Assembly: GCA_016342495.1 (NCBI GenBank)
Contig: JAEIOG010000031.1
Coordinates: 1-47,532 of the forward strand
Reading direction: 5' to 3'
DNA length: 47,532 nucleotides
Source of the DNA: Phycisphaerae bacterium
GTDB lineage: Bacteria > Planctomycetota > Phycisphaerae > Sedimentisphaerales > SM23-30
Shown piece by piece: positions 33,801-42,367 of the stretch; position 1 is the stretch's first letter, and every line of letters starts with the position of its first letter. The notes beneath the pieces are model-generated. The model had not been told where the DNA came from, ran no database searches, and saw only the letters and a program-made list of their open reading frames with translations. A program made the translations under genes and the position numbers.

Positions 33801-34400
33801 TCAGACAGTTGGCAGCAATCCCAGCAGATGCCCAATCAGCGGACTAATGATTCTGGAAAAACCATCACTCCATATGAAAACTATTAACACAATGGTGCTT
33901 AAGCTTTGCCATTTGGCTTTTAATGTCGGTTTTATGCCGGGGATCAGACTGAGCCATATCTGGCTGCCATCTAAAGGCGGAAAAGGAAGCAGGTTCAACA
34001 TGGCTAAAATCAGATTTATCAAATATAAGCCAACCAGTGCCTGGTAAATATATGCAGGGAATAATTCAACCGGAGCTACATGAAAAAATCCCAAAGTCAA
34101 ACTCGCCAACAATAAATTAGAAAAAGGCCCGGCAAGCGAAGTCAGCAGCATATCACGTTTGGGATGTTTATAATTAAAAGGATTAATCGGAACTGGTTTG
34201 GCCCAGCCAAAGCCAATGAAAAAGAGTGCAAGGGTTCCCAGCAAAGAAAGATGGGCAAAAGGGTTCAGACTAATCCTCCCTCTTTTTTGAGCCAGACCAT
34301 CACCTAATTTATAACTCATCCATGCATGAGCGGTTTCATGAATAGTCAACCCGATAATTAAGCCCGGCAGCATCGGTAGCATTCGTTCAATATTAAGCAT
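33801..34400 (-). CDS. Site-2 protease-family (M50) membrane metalloprotease
   Basis: Zinc intramembrane protease of the compact type. HETAH (residues 21-25, HExxH) supplies two ligands, SLNPFAHL and KPVPINPFNY follow, and NLLPFPPLDGS carries the third-ligand Asp. Four to six membrane segments, no PDZ domain, 199 residues. AGGA precedes the ATG. It lies 11 bases downstream of the TPR gene and may belong to the kdsA transcript. The substrate is unknown; the short form is widespread and not equivalent to RseP. Confidence 0.93.
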   Translation of the reverse strand: MLNIERMLPMLPGLIIGLTIHETAHAWMSYKLGDGLAQKRGRISLNPFAHLSLLGTLALFFIGFGWAKPVPINPFNYKHPKRDMLLTSLAGPFSNLLLASLTLGFFHVAPVELFPAYIYQALVGLYLINLILAMLNLLPFPPLDGSQIWLSLIPGIKPTLKAKWQSLSTIVLIVFIWSDGFSRIISPLIGHLLGLLPTV

Positions 34401-34411
34401 TGTTATTCCTG

Positions 34412-35227
34412 TTATGCAAAACTGGCATCGCCAGAATTTTGTTGGTATTGAGCCATAAAGTTTTTCATGGTTTTCGTAACCATATTGGGCAGATAGCCAC
34501 CCTGGAGTGCTTTTTGCAAATCCTCATAAGCCTGCTCATATTGGCCTAAATAATACCATCCTTGTGATATCATATAAAGAAAATTGGATTTATTAGGGCT
34601 TTTGGCGAAAATTTCAAAGTGTTTCTGAGCCTGAGCCTGATTCTCTGTGGCACTATTACAAATCCATTTTACCCAATGGGCACTATCGCTATGATGAATG
34701 CCAAGGACACGGTCAGCGAGTTTTTCGGCCTGATCCCATTGCTGCTTTTGCATATGCAAATCAGCTTTTTCAATTAATGCCAATTCGGTATAATTCACTG
34801 GAACATCATTTCTACTTAGCATATCTTCGATGGCGGCTTCTTCATCGATGCCATCGACATATTCAGCCAGCCAAATCATAAAATACAGAACATGTTCCTG
34901 ATTGGATTTACCTTCGGCCATGCCAATATCGATTAATTGTTTGGCCAAATCCATATCACGATAAATGTGAATAGCAAATGTGATGGCCATATTAATAAAT
35001 TTGCAATCGCCGGTTTTTTCAAATAAATCCCTGGCGACATCCATCGCCCCACCATAATCCTGACTGATAGCTTTTCTGATAATCATCAAATTGCCATCGT
35101 CGCTATCGCCACTGAGTTTGTACAGTAATTGATAAAAACCAAATGGTATTTGTTTATAAAACGTACCCACTAATTTCAAAATCAATCGCAGAGGCGCCGC
35201 AATTGCTATTCCTAATATTCTTAACAT
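34412..35227 (-). CDS. TPR-like repeat protein with N-terminal hydrophobic segment
   Basis: Residues 1-20 (LRILGIAIAAPLRLILKLVG) are hydrophobic with interspersed Arg/Lys, possibly a membrane-associated helix. The rest is all-helical with TPR-like pairs, clearest in WDQAEKLADRVLGIHHSDSAHW and GWYYLGQYEQAYEDLQKALQGG. The start is set by AAGGAT seven bases before ATG 35227, two bases after the kdsA stop codon; a longer frame reading into kdsA (to 35311) is unlikely. Co-translation with kdsA is implied, but no function can be named. Confidence 0.75.
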   Translation of the reverse strand: MLRILGIAIAAPLRLILKLVGTFYKQIPFGFYQLLYKLSGDSDDGNLMIIRKAISQDYGGAMDVARDLFEKTGDCKFINMAITFAIHIYRDMDLAKQLIDIGMAEGKSNQEHVLYFMIWLAEYVDGIDEEAAIEDMLSRNDVPVNYTELALIEKADLHMQKQQWDQAEKLADRVLGIHHSDSAHWVKWICNSATENQAQAQKHFEIFAKSPNKSNFLYMISQGWYYLGQYEQAYEDLQKALQGGYLPNMVTKTMKNFMAQYQQNSGDASFA

Positions 35228-35229
35228 TC

Positions 35230-36072
35230 TTATCCTTGTTGTCTTACCAGTTGAAATATATCGCGACATTGTTTCAGCATTGGTTTCATATCTTCCAGCT
35301 TCATCATACATGCCGCATCACTTAAGCCTTTGGATGGCTCCGGGTGAGTTTCGATAAATAGGCCATCAGCTTTGGCAGCCATCGCGCAGCGAGCTAATAC
35401 CGGGGCAAATTCTGGTGAGCCGCCGGAACTGTTGCCTAGCCCGCCGGGTTGTTGGGTGGAATGGGTGGCATCCATAATGACCGGACGGTTGAATTTTTTC
35501 ATTTCGCAAATCCCTGTCATATCGCAAACCAGTCTATTATAGCCAAAGCTGCTGCCACGCTCGACTAATGTAATTTTGTCATTGCCACTGTCTTTGATTT
35601 TGCCAATGACATTTTCCATATCCCATGGAGCCATGAACTGCCCTTTTTTTACCTGAACAACTTTTCCTGTTGCTGCCGCGGCGGCTAATAAATCAGTTTG
35701 ACGAGCAAGAAAAGCTGGTATCTGAATGACATCGACAACCTGGCCAATTGCTTGAGCCTGATCTGGCAGATGAATATCAGTAACAACCGGGACATTAAGA
35801 CTTTTGCGAATGTCGGCTAAGATTTCCAACCCCTTTTCCAACCCCGGGCCCCGAAAACTGCTGATGCTGGTACGGTTGGCCTTGTCAAAGCTGGCCTTGA
35901 ATGCATAGCCTATGTCAAGCGCATCGGCTATCGCTATCATTTCCATTGCAATTTCAAAACAAATATCTTTGCTTTCGATAACACAAGGCCCGGCCATCAC
36001 GAACATTTTCTGGTCGCCACCTAAGATAACTTCGCCAATACCATTGCCACCGATTATAATTGATTGAGTCAT
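35230..36072 (-). CDS. kdsA: 3-deoxy-D-manno-octulosonate-8-phosphate synthase
   Basis: Condenses phosphoenolpyruvate with arabinose-5-phosphate to make KDO-8-P for lipopolysaccharide. Visible: MFVMAGPCVIES, FKASFDKANRTSISSFRGPG, VVTDIHLPDQA, IQIPAFLARQTDLL, VKKGQFMAPWDM, ERGSSFGYNRLV, MDATHSTQQPG and FIETHPEPSKGLSD. The Cys in AGPCVIES is the position that is Cys in metal-dependent KdsA and Asn in the metal-free E. coli class, so this is probably the metal-dependent class. Presence of kdsA supports an LPS outer membrane. Confidence 0.96.
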   Translation of the reverse strand: MTQSIIIGGNGIGEVILGGDQKMFVMAGPCVIESKDICFEIAMEMIAIADALDIGYAFKASFDKANRTSISSFRGPGLEKGLEILADIRKSLNVPVVTDIHLPDQAQAIGQVVDVIQIPAFLARQTDLLAAAAATGKVVQVKKGQFMAPWDMENVIGKIKDSGNDKITLVERGSSFGYNRLVCDMTGICEMKKFNRPVIMDATHSTQQPGGLGNSSGGSPEFAPVLARCAMAAKADGLFIETHPEPSKGLSDAACMMKLEDMKPMLKQCRDIFQLVRQQG

Positions 36073-36198
36073 ATAATTACTTTCTAATACAATATAGTCA
36101 TTGTCAGGAATGCTATTATCCCCGATTTACTTAAAAAGTAAAGTATTACCTCAAAATCACTACGTCTCCGATGGACTGTGCCCATACTGAATCCTGTA

Positions 36199-36220
36199 GA
36201 GACAAGGCATACCTTGTCTC
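36199..36220. repeat. Palindromic dispersed repeat, copy 2
   Basis: GAGACAAGG and CCTTGTCTC arms around CATA, one mismatch from the 525-548 palindrome. Lies between the lipid kinase stop and kdsA start on the minus strand, so it could be carried in a transcript as a hairpin. Confidence 0.7.
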
Positions 36221-36268
36221 CATTTAGCTTCTGGAGATATAAATTATGATTTATTGAGCGAGCCCTAA

Positions 36269-37198
36269 TTAGCGGAGGAACCATTTTTTGAGATGATAGT
36301 ATCTCACCGGCGTCATATCACCCGGTGGTACCAAAAGTCTAGCCGCAGCGGGGATAACCTCTATTTTCAAGGGTAATTGTGGCCCTGGGTCTCCATCGAT
36401 CTGGGTATAAACATTTTCCTGCGGGCTGGAAATGATGACTTTTTTACATTTTTGACGGATGGTATTGACACCATCGCGATTAAGGACAGTATTGATAGCA
36501 TGTTTGGCTAATTGCCTTTTACCCCTGCACTTGAAAATTGTGACATCTAGAAAGCCATCCCCCATCTTAGCCTCTTTAGCGATACCCAATCCAACGGCAT
36601 ACCTTGAAATATTGCTTACAAAGGCCATTGCTGGTTCATTACAGACAATTTCTCCGTCGATTTCGACGGTCAAATACGGGAATTTATGCTCAAGAAAGGT
36701 TTGAACCAAAGGCCTGATATAATTAGTATGAGTAATGTGCCCACGGCGATTATAGTGTACTCTTTTGACCACTTCAGCATCAAAACCCACCCCGGTAATG
36801 GCCATAAAGTGAATATTATTGGCATTTCCCAAGTCAATCTTTTGAATTTTACCATTTAAAAGAGTATTTGCGGTAGTTTCAATTGACCCATCAAGGCCAA
36901 CTTCACCAGCTAAAAGATTTTCGGTACCACTGGGTACAATCAAAATCGGAATTTCACTGCCAGCCATAGCATCGATCACCGTTCTTATGGTGCCATCGCC
37001 ACCGGCAGCAATTACCGTGGTGGCATTTTCTGCGATAGCTCTACTGGTCAATTGACCAACATGTTCCATTGATTCAGTAAGATCGACCCGGACATATTTT
37101 CCTTGTTCTTTTAGCCATTGACACAGCTTTTTTAGGCCTGTTACATCAAGATGTGATCCTGACATGGGATTTATAATGAAATAATATCGTTCGTTCAA
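36269..37198 (-). CDS. Diacylglycerol/lipid kinase (YegS/DgkB-like)
   Basis: ATP-dependent kinase of diacylglycerol or a related lipid. The nucleotide-binding signature AAGGDGTIRTVIDAM is at about 64-78, preceded by YYFIINPMSGS and followed by VPSGTENLLAGEVG and the ITGVGFDAEVVKRV block. The start is TTG at 37198, because the conserved FIINPMSG segment lies eight codons in, and no ATG lies upstream of it. The C-terminal domain ends with IDGDPG and LPLKIEVIPAAARLLVP, as in YegS. Exact lipid substrate unknown. Confidence 0.92.
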   Translation of the reverse strand: MNERYYFIINPMSGSHLDVTGLKKLCQWLKEQGKYVRVDLTESMEHVGQLTSRAIAENATTVIAAGGDGTIRTVIDAMAGSEIPILIVPSGTENLLAGEVGLDGSIETTANTLLNGKIQKIDLGNANNIHFMAITGVGFDAEVVKRVHYNRRGHITHTNYIRPLVQTFLEHKFPYLTVEIDGEIVCNEPAMAFVSNISRYAVGLGIAKEAKMGDGFLDVTIFKCRGKRQLAKHAINTVLNRDGVNTIRQKCKKVIISSPQENVYTQIDGDPGPQLPLKIEVIPAAARLLVPPGDMTPVRYYHLKKWFLR

Positions 37199-37599
37199 CT
37201 GTATTGCCTGTATATCGTGGTAATGTTGTATTCAAAGCCTAACATTGATATTGTTATTCAATATCGCCAAATCTACAAAGATAAAACAAAAAAATATGAT
37301 AAATATTCAATTTGGCACTACCAAAGTCGAATAATACAAGGGTTGTCACTAGCTTTTACTGGGGTAAATACTATTGTATTATCTGAAATCTAAGTTATAA
37401 TTATCGAATAATTGCCGATGTGACCGATTTTGATAGACATTGACTCTATATCAATTGTCAGCACAAATTCCTCATATCCTGCATTTGGTATAATATATTA
37501 ATCGTCATTTTGGACAGCCAACAATAATATATACATATTTCTGTTGGGCCAGCTTGGCCAGAGACAGTAGCAAACCGATTTTTTACTTAGGAGTAAAAT
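37199..37599. other. Divergent intergenic region with the promoter of the TPR/alpha-CTD gene
   Basis: AT-rich, no gene. One promoter is given separately; a second possible -35/-10 (TTGTCA at 37343-37348, TAAATA at 37365-37370) overlaps it. A TATAAT also occurs near 37490. Confidence 0.5.
37374..37401 (+). promoter_or_regulatory. Promoter of the TPR/alpha-CTD gene
   Basis: TTGTAT (37374-37379), 16-base spacer, perfect TATAAT (37396-37401), giving a leader of about 190 bases. Confidence 0.5.
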
Positions 37600-38958
37600 A
37601 TGACTTCAACAGAAGGCTTAGATTCAGTAGAAGAATTTAATTTTAAAAATCTTTTAATTGATGATTCACCATTAACTATCAAGCAGTTTGACCTTTTGGT
37701 AGAAAATGCCAGAAAAGGTGAATTTGAGCAATTAAAATTTGCCGAATATCTAAATGAAAACCTTGAAACCAGATCAGATCTAGAAGCTTCACCAGGTTTA
37801 GCTATGAAAGTTGCTCAGGGTCTTTTTGCCATGAAACACTATAGCGAAGCCCTCACCTGGCTGGAAAAAGCACCTTCAAATGCTGCCCATGCTTTTTTAA
37901 GAGCAATGTGTTTGAAATTCACAGGCCAATACGACCTGGCTGTTGCCCAGTTTGACCAGGCAGAAACCAAAGGTTGCGACCCATTCGATGTTGCGATGGC
38001 AGTAATTGACACCTTGCGTCAAGCCGATAAACTCCAGGAAGCTGGAGAAAGACTCAAAAGAGCTTCCAGACTTGGTGATATCCGGGCAGAATATCATTAT
38101 CAACTTGGCCGCCTACACGAAGCTAATGGCGATCATCAAGGTTGCGTCAATGAACTGGAAAAAGCTGTCGAGCTGGACCGTAAGCATTCTCAGGCATTAT
38201 TCCATTTAGCTTTCCTATTGGACCTTTACGGCCAGGAAGCATTTGCTCTTGACTATTATAAACAATGTGTTGCCTGCGGTAATGCAAAAGTTAATGCTTT
38301 ATTGAACCTTGCGGTGGTTTATGAAGCTTTGGGCCAAAACGAACACGCCATGCATTGTGTCAAAAGAGTATTAAGTGCCTGGCCTAATCATACCCGTGCC
38401 AGACTGTACCAAAAAGATATCGAATCTTCAATGACCATGTATTATGACGAAGATCAGGAACGTAAACGCGACCGCAGAAATAAAGTTCTGGAAATTCCAA
38501 TTTCTGATTTTGAACTTTCAGTCCGTTCACGCAATTGTCTCAAGAAGATGAATATACGCTACCTTGGTGACCTGCTTAAAGTTACCGAACCGGAATTACT
38601 TGCATATAAAAACTTTGGTGAAACTTCCCTTTATGAGATTAAAGTTATTCTTAATTCCAAAGGGCTTACCCTGGGACAAATGCTGGAAGACAATAAAAAA
38701 TCTGTTCGCAAGCATGTTTCACTTGCCAAACCAGATACTGCCGAAGAAGGTATTTATGCCGAATCGATTAATACCCTGGGTCTTTCGGTTCGTTCACGCA
38801 AATGTCTGGAAAGACTTAATATTGTAACCCTGGGAGAGCTGTGTAACCATACTGAAGCTGAACTTTTGGGCTGTAAGAATTTCGGCATGACTTCGCTTGA
38901 TGAAGTGCGGGAAAAATTACAAATCAAAGAAGTGTCTCTTCGCAAACTAGAAGACTAA
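37600..38958 (+). CDS. TPR protein with two RNA polymerase alpha-CTD-like domains
   Basis: N-terminal two thirds (about 25-285) are helical TPR repeats, e.g. AFLRAMCLKFTGQYDLAVAQF and LGRLHEANGDHQGCVNELEKA. Residues about 301-365 match the alpha C-terminal domain closely: FELSVRSRNCLKKMNIRYLG, then NFGETSLYEIKVIL and SKGLTLGQMLED. Residues about 389-450 repeat it (GLSVRSRKCLERLNIVTLGE, NFGMTSLDEVREKL). The first copy keeps the Arg and Asn equivalent to E. coli R265 and N268 that contact UP-element DNA; the second has Lys for the Asn. It could bind DNA or the transcription machinery. A TTAGGAG site precedes the ATG and a terminator follows, so it is monocistronic. Confidence 0.88.
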   Translation: MTSTEGLDSVEEFNFKNLLIDDSPLTIKQFDLLVENARKGEFEQLKFAEYLNENLETRSDLEASPGLAMKVAQGLFAMKHYSEALTWLEKAPSNAAHAFLRAMCLKFTGQYDLAVAQFDQAETKGCDPFDVAMAVIDTLRQADKLQEAGERLKRASRLGDIRAEYHYQLGRLHEANGDHQGCVNELEKAVELDRKHSQALFHLAFLLDLYGQEAFALDYYKQCVACGNAKVNALLNLAVVYEALGQNEHAMHCVKRVLSAWPNHTRARLYQKDIESSMTMYYDEDQERKRDRRNKVLEIPISDFELSVRSRNCLKKMNIRYLGDLLKVTEPELLAYKNFGETSLYEIKVILNSKGLTLGQMLEDNKKSVRKHVSLAKPDTAEEGIYAESINTLGLSVRSRKCLERLNIVTLGELCNHTEAELLGCKNFGMTSLDEVREKLQIKEVSLRKLED

Positions 38959-38994
38959 GCACAATGAGTTTATAATAATGTAATAAATTTAAAA

Positions 38995-39021
38995 GCCCTC
39001 CCATTTTGGCGGAGGGCTTTT
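38995..39021 (+). terminator. Intrinsic terminator after the TPR/alpha-CTD gene
   Basis: GCCCTCC (38995-39001), 9-base loop, GGAGGGC (39011-39017), then TTTT. Confidence 0.88.
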
Positions 39022-39048
39022 CATAATCTAAATATAACGGAGTTTAAT

Positions 39049-40365
39049 ATGACACTGAAATATATTCCAAAATATTATTGGATAGCAGCTTCAGTGTTAT
39101 TAGCTGTTGTTGTCGCTCTGGTTAGTTGCTATCTACCTGAATCTGATTTGCCGGGTTATCCTCATGCTACCAACAAAAATGCTCTTGGCAATGCCAAATT
39201 GATTACTAATGTCAGGATTTTATTGGATACAACTGAATCTGTTGATTTTTATTCCAGCGGTTTATTAGAAATCCGCCAACTGGAATCAAGATGGCCCAAT
39301 GCCCGAACATCTGCGGTGCTGGCAACTTTGCCTGGCGGAGTTACTTACAAAATCAAAAACTCCGCTGGTCAATGGATTATCGCTGATAGTCATAAACCCC
39401 AATCTAATATTATAGCACACAGTCAGCATATCGAAATATCGCCACTTTCTGACAATACCATCAGCTACAGCACTGCCAATAGAAAACGCTCTGCATATCG
39501 AGGTTCAATGCGTTTATTTGCCAAGGCCGGGCCAAAATTCTATGTGGTCAATGCCCTGGACATGGAAGATTATCTTTTGGGTGTTGTCAGCAGCGAATCT
39601 TATTCGAGCTGGAATATGCCAACCTTACGAGCCCAGGCTATTATCGCCCGGACCTATGCTCTATATCAAAGATTCTGCGATAATGCTCATTATAAATGGG
39701 ACATGCAGGCGACCCAGGCATCCCAGGCTTATGGCGGAATCGCCAAGGAAACTTCTCGCGCTTCACAAGCAGTCCGTGAAACCGCTGGCATCGTTTTAGC
39801 TTTCGGCGAACCCGGTCAGGAAAAATTATTTCCAACTTATTATAGCGCCATTTGTGGTGGCCACACTCAGGACGCTTCGGCTGTTTTTAATGAAAATCTT
39901 ACTCCACTAAAAGGCGTGCCTTGTCCATATTGTAAAAGCATTGCCCCAGCTGGACGATATCAATGGAAAACAGTTTCGATTTCAAAAAAAGTTGCGTCCC
40001 AGCGAATCATCCAAAGATACCCAAGTCTGGCCGGACTAGGGCAAATTAATCAAATTGAAATTGAATCAATTGCTAATTCTGGTCGGCTGGAATCGGTTAA
40101 ACTTTATGGCTCAACTGGTCGAACGGCAAACTTGAAAGCCAGTGAATTAAGACTGGCCATCACTACCGCTGAAAACCCTGTTCTAAGCAGTTGGTATAAA
40201 TTAACCGATGATGGCAAAAACTGGATTTTCTCTAATGGCAGAGGCTGGGGCCATGGCGTAGGATTATGCCAATGGGGTTCACAACAGATGGCTATCATGG
40301 GTAAAAATTCTGTCCAAATCCTAAACCACTATTACCCTGAAGCTACTTTGATAAAAGCTTATTAA
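39049..40365 (+). CDS. SpoIID/LytB-domain exported protein
   Basis: Relative of the SpoIID lytic transglycosylase and LytB amidase enhancer, acting on peptidoglycan outside the cytoplasmic membrane. N-terminal hydrophobic segment (about 9-27) ends at SCYLP and may be a signal anchor or lipoprotein signal. The SpoIID domain (about 150-400) has MEDYLLGVVSSES, LRAQAIIARTYAL, a TQASQAYGG block, YYSAICGGHTQ and the C-terminal GRGWGHGVGLCQWGSQQMA. The Glu in SSES corresponds in position to the catalytic Glu of SpoIID. CGGAG precedes the ATG. The phylum does not make Bacillus-type endospores, so a cell-wall remodelling role is more likely. Confidence 0.92.
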   Translation: MTLKYIPKYYWIAASVLLAVVVALVSCYLPESDLPGYPHATNKNALGNAKLITNVRILLDTTESVDFYSSGLLEIRQLESRWPNARTSAVLATLPGGVTYKIKNSAGQWIIADSHKPQSNIIAHSQHIEISPLSDNTISYSTANRKRSAYRGSMRLFAKAGPKFYVVNALDMEDYLLGVVSSESYSSWNMPTLRAQAIIARTYALYQRFCDNAHYKWDMQATQASQAYGGIAKETSRASQAVRETAGIVLAFGEPGQEKLFPTYYSAICGGHTQDASAVFNENLTPLKGVPCPYCKSIAPAGRYQWKTVSISKKVASQRIIQRYPSLAGLGQINQIEIESIANSGRLESVKLYGSTGRTANLKASELRLAITTAENPVLSSWYKLTDDGKNWIFSNGRGWGHGVGLCQWGSQQMAIMGKNSVQILNHYYPEATLIKAY

Positions 40366-40410
40366 TTAAAAGTTTTTATCATTAATTATGGCAAAATAAT
40401 CGAAATAAAA

Positions 40411-40444
40411 AAAAGTGTCATCTCTACGCGGGCAGAAATGACAC
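40411..40444 (-). terminator. Intrinsic terminator of the cohesin/dockerin-like gene
   Basis: GTGTCAT (40415-40421) and ATGACAC (40438-40444) pair; on the minus strand the stem leads into a run of eight T. It is 45 bases after the stop codon at 40490. Confidence 0.75.
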
Positions 40445-40489
40445 AATAATTTTAATACGGTATTCCTACCTATTAGTTTTCAACTGATA

Positions 40490-42055
40490 TTAATTATCTT
40501 TAAGCCAACGGTTAAAAAACAGCACCATATCTTGAATATCCACAGTGCCATCAATATTCATATCAGCACCTTCACAGTCACCAGACCATAAGCAATCCTG
40601 CATTAACCACTGCCCGGCAAAGCTGGCAAAATTTTCCAAACTATAGCTCACAGCCGGTATCATGATAATATTAACTTCGGGACCCTGGTCATAAACTTCA
40701 AATGAATCAACGCTATTTTCATAGCCATCATGCAAAACCCTAAGGTCATAATATTGACCCCAGTCTGGATTACCCGGCACCTCAAAAACTGCCTGTCCTT
40801 GGGCATTAGTGATTTCACGAATATACATACATTCGAAGAAACAATATGGGATCACAACCTCAGCCCCTTCAAGTGGCTGATCGTTTTCATCTTTAACAGT
40901 AATGGTTGCTGGGTAATATTCTGAAGCATCAAACCAGGTTCGACCCAGCACATTGCCATCCTTATAAACATAAAGATTATAATAATCAGGTTCCAGTCCA
41001 CCTTCGATAGTCAAACGAACATTGTCGTCATCCACATAAGCAAAAGTAAAGTTTTTACTTAAAATCCCACCCTGATCACCAGCAAGAGCGGCAATATAGC
41101 CTGAACTTTCAAAATTAGTCCCAATATCCATTTGTCCGATAGTCATTACCAAATCTGCCGACGAAGCGCGGAAACCATGAAAACCCTCGTTTTGTTCGGG
41201 AACTTCAAAAAATCCCGATGGTTGTGAATGGCTAGACGACCACGAATAGCCATTGACCAGATCCATTGATTCCCAGTTGTCATAACCGGGGAAAATCATT
41301 GAATGTGATAATGCATCTGGTTGAGCTGTTAGAAAATATGCTCCCATTTCAGGATTAATGGTAATGCCCTTAGCATGGTCAGATTCATGGAATTCTACTA
41401 CACTGTCATCATTGTAAACAACCCTTAGATATCCCTGAACCGCTGTACCAAAATTCATATCATAATGATACATTACTTTTGCACTTGTTTTGTCAGTGAA
41501 TGTAAATAAGGTTGTGCCATCATTCCAGTCTTTACGTTCGTGCTGAACTTCCTCGATGCCATTGGTAAGTGTCAAACTGCAGGTATTATAGCTTTGCGGA
41601 AATCTTGCCGCTGGCCAAAGAGTAACCGGCATCGTGCCTTCGCCTACCGGTATAAAACGAATCCTGAATAATGCATCGGACTCATACTGAATCGAGCCAA
41701 TAGTAATATCGCCTGAAAGAGTAATTGTTGATTTTTTCCAGGTGCCTTCCAGATTTTCCGTTATAACCGAAGCCAGTGCAAGACCAGTTCTAATATCCTG
41801 CACATTGCCTGTACCAATTGTATCAACGATACTCGTATCATATTTGATAGTGAAAACCGCTTCGGTAAAAGTAGCGTCCTCAATCAGCAACCTGATATCC
41901 AGATGCCCTTGAGTTACTGGTGAACGATATGAAGAACCGGTAGACCAGACATCAGGTTTATACCTTGTCGATACCCATGATTTAGCCGTAGCTAATACAG
42001 TATCTGTTAATAAACATATTGATAACATTACAGTTAATATCACTAATTTTTTCAT
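40490..42055 (-). CDS. Secreted protein with cohesin-like, carboxypeptidase-regulatory-like and dockerin-like parts
   Basis: Signal peptide at about 1-22. Residues about 49-150 resemble a cohesin fold (VFTIKYDTSIVDTIGTG, ALFRIRFIPVGEGTMPVTL). Residues about 385-460 contain a beta-sandwich of the CarboxypepD_reg/CnaB type (ATITVKDENDQPLEGAEVVI, ITNAQGQAVFEVPG). The last 53 residues carry LENFASFAGQWL and then GADMNIDGTVDIQDMVLFF, a calcium-loop unit of dockerin type. In Phycisphaerae this tail recurs on many exported proteins. The middle (about 160-380) is not recognised. There is no catalytic motif, so a surface assembly or adhesion role is likely. Confidence 0.8.
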   Translation of the reverse strand: MKKLVILTVMLSICLLTDTVLATAKSWVSTRYKPDVWSTGSSYRSPVTQGHLDIRLLIEDATFTEAVFTIKYDTSIVDTIGTGNVQDIRTGLALASVITENLEGTWKKSTITLSGDITIGSIQYESDALFRIRFIPVGEGTMPVTLWPAARFPQSYNTCSLTLTNGIEEVQHERKDWNDGTTLFTFTDKTSAKVMYHYDMNFGTAVQGYLRVVYNDDSVVEFHESDHAKGITINPEMGAYFLTAQPDALSHSMIFPGYDNWESMDLVNGYSWSSSHSQPSGFFEVPEQNEGFHGFRASSADLVMTIGQMDIGTNFESSGYIAALAGDQGGILSKNFTFAYVDDDNVRLTIEGGLEPDYYNLYVYKDGNVLGRTWFDASEYYPATITVKDENDQPLEGAEVVIPYCFFECMYIREITNAQGQAVFEVPGNPDWGQYYDLRVLHDGYENSVDSFEVYDQGPEVNIIMIPAVSYSLENFASFAGQWLMQDCLWSGDCEGADMNIDGTVDIQDMVLFFNRWLKDN

Positions 42056-42367
42056 TACACTCTTCCTTTTTAAAAGTTAACGAACTGATATAATACGTTT
42101 TCTTCATCGACTAAGCGATGACTTTACTATAGAAAAAAATATACACGATTTGAGATTTTCTATGACAGTGTAATAAATCTTAAAATGAAATGTGATGCAT
42201 ATGTCATATTTGGGGTATTATGCAATATTTTGAAAACTGTGAGGGATATGAACCAAAATCGTCAGCGATTAAAAATCACCTTAGATCATCCAAGTCTTGA
42301 AGTTATAGGACGTCACGAAAAATTTTCAAGCAAAGTGATAACTGTATATCCGGCCACTTGCAAATTG
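42056..42367. other. Intergenic region upstream of the cohesin/dockerin-like gene
   Basis: A 6-bp stem-loop TCATCG/CGATGA (42104-42109 with 42116-42121) lies about 50 bases before the start codon on the minus strand. No gene or clear promoter was found, and no terminator for fliM is evident. Confidence 0.4.

Noticed and set aside
35228-35311. Longer N-terminus of the TPR protein reading into kdsA
   Set aside because: The ribosome-binding site fits ATG 35227 and the extra residues are out-of-frame kdsA sequence.
36084-36284. 66-codon ORF between kdsA and the lipid kinase
   Set aside because: It spans the palindromic repeat copy and overlaps the lipid kinase 3' end; low coding character.
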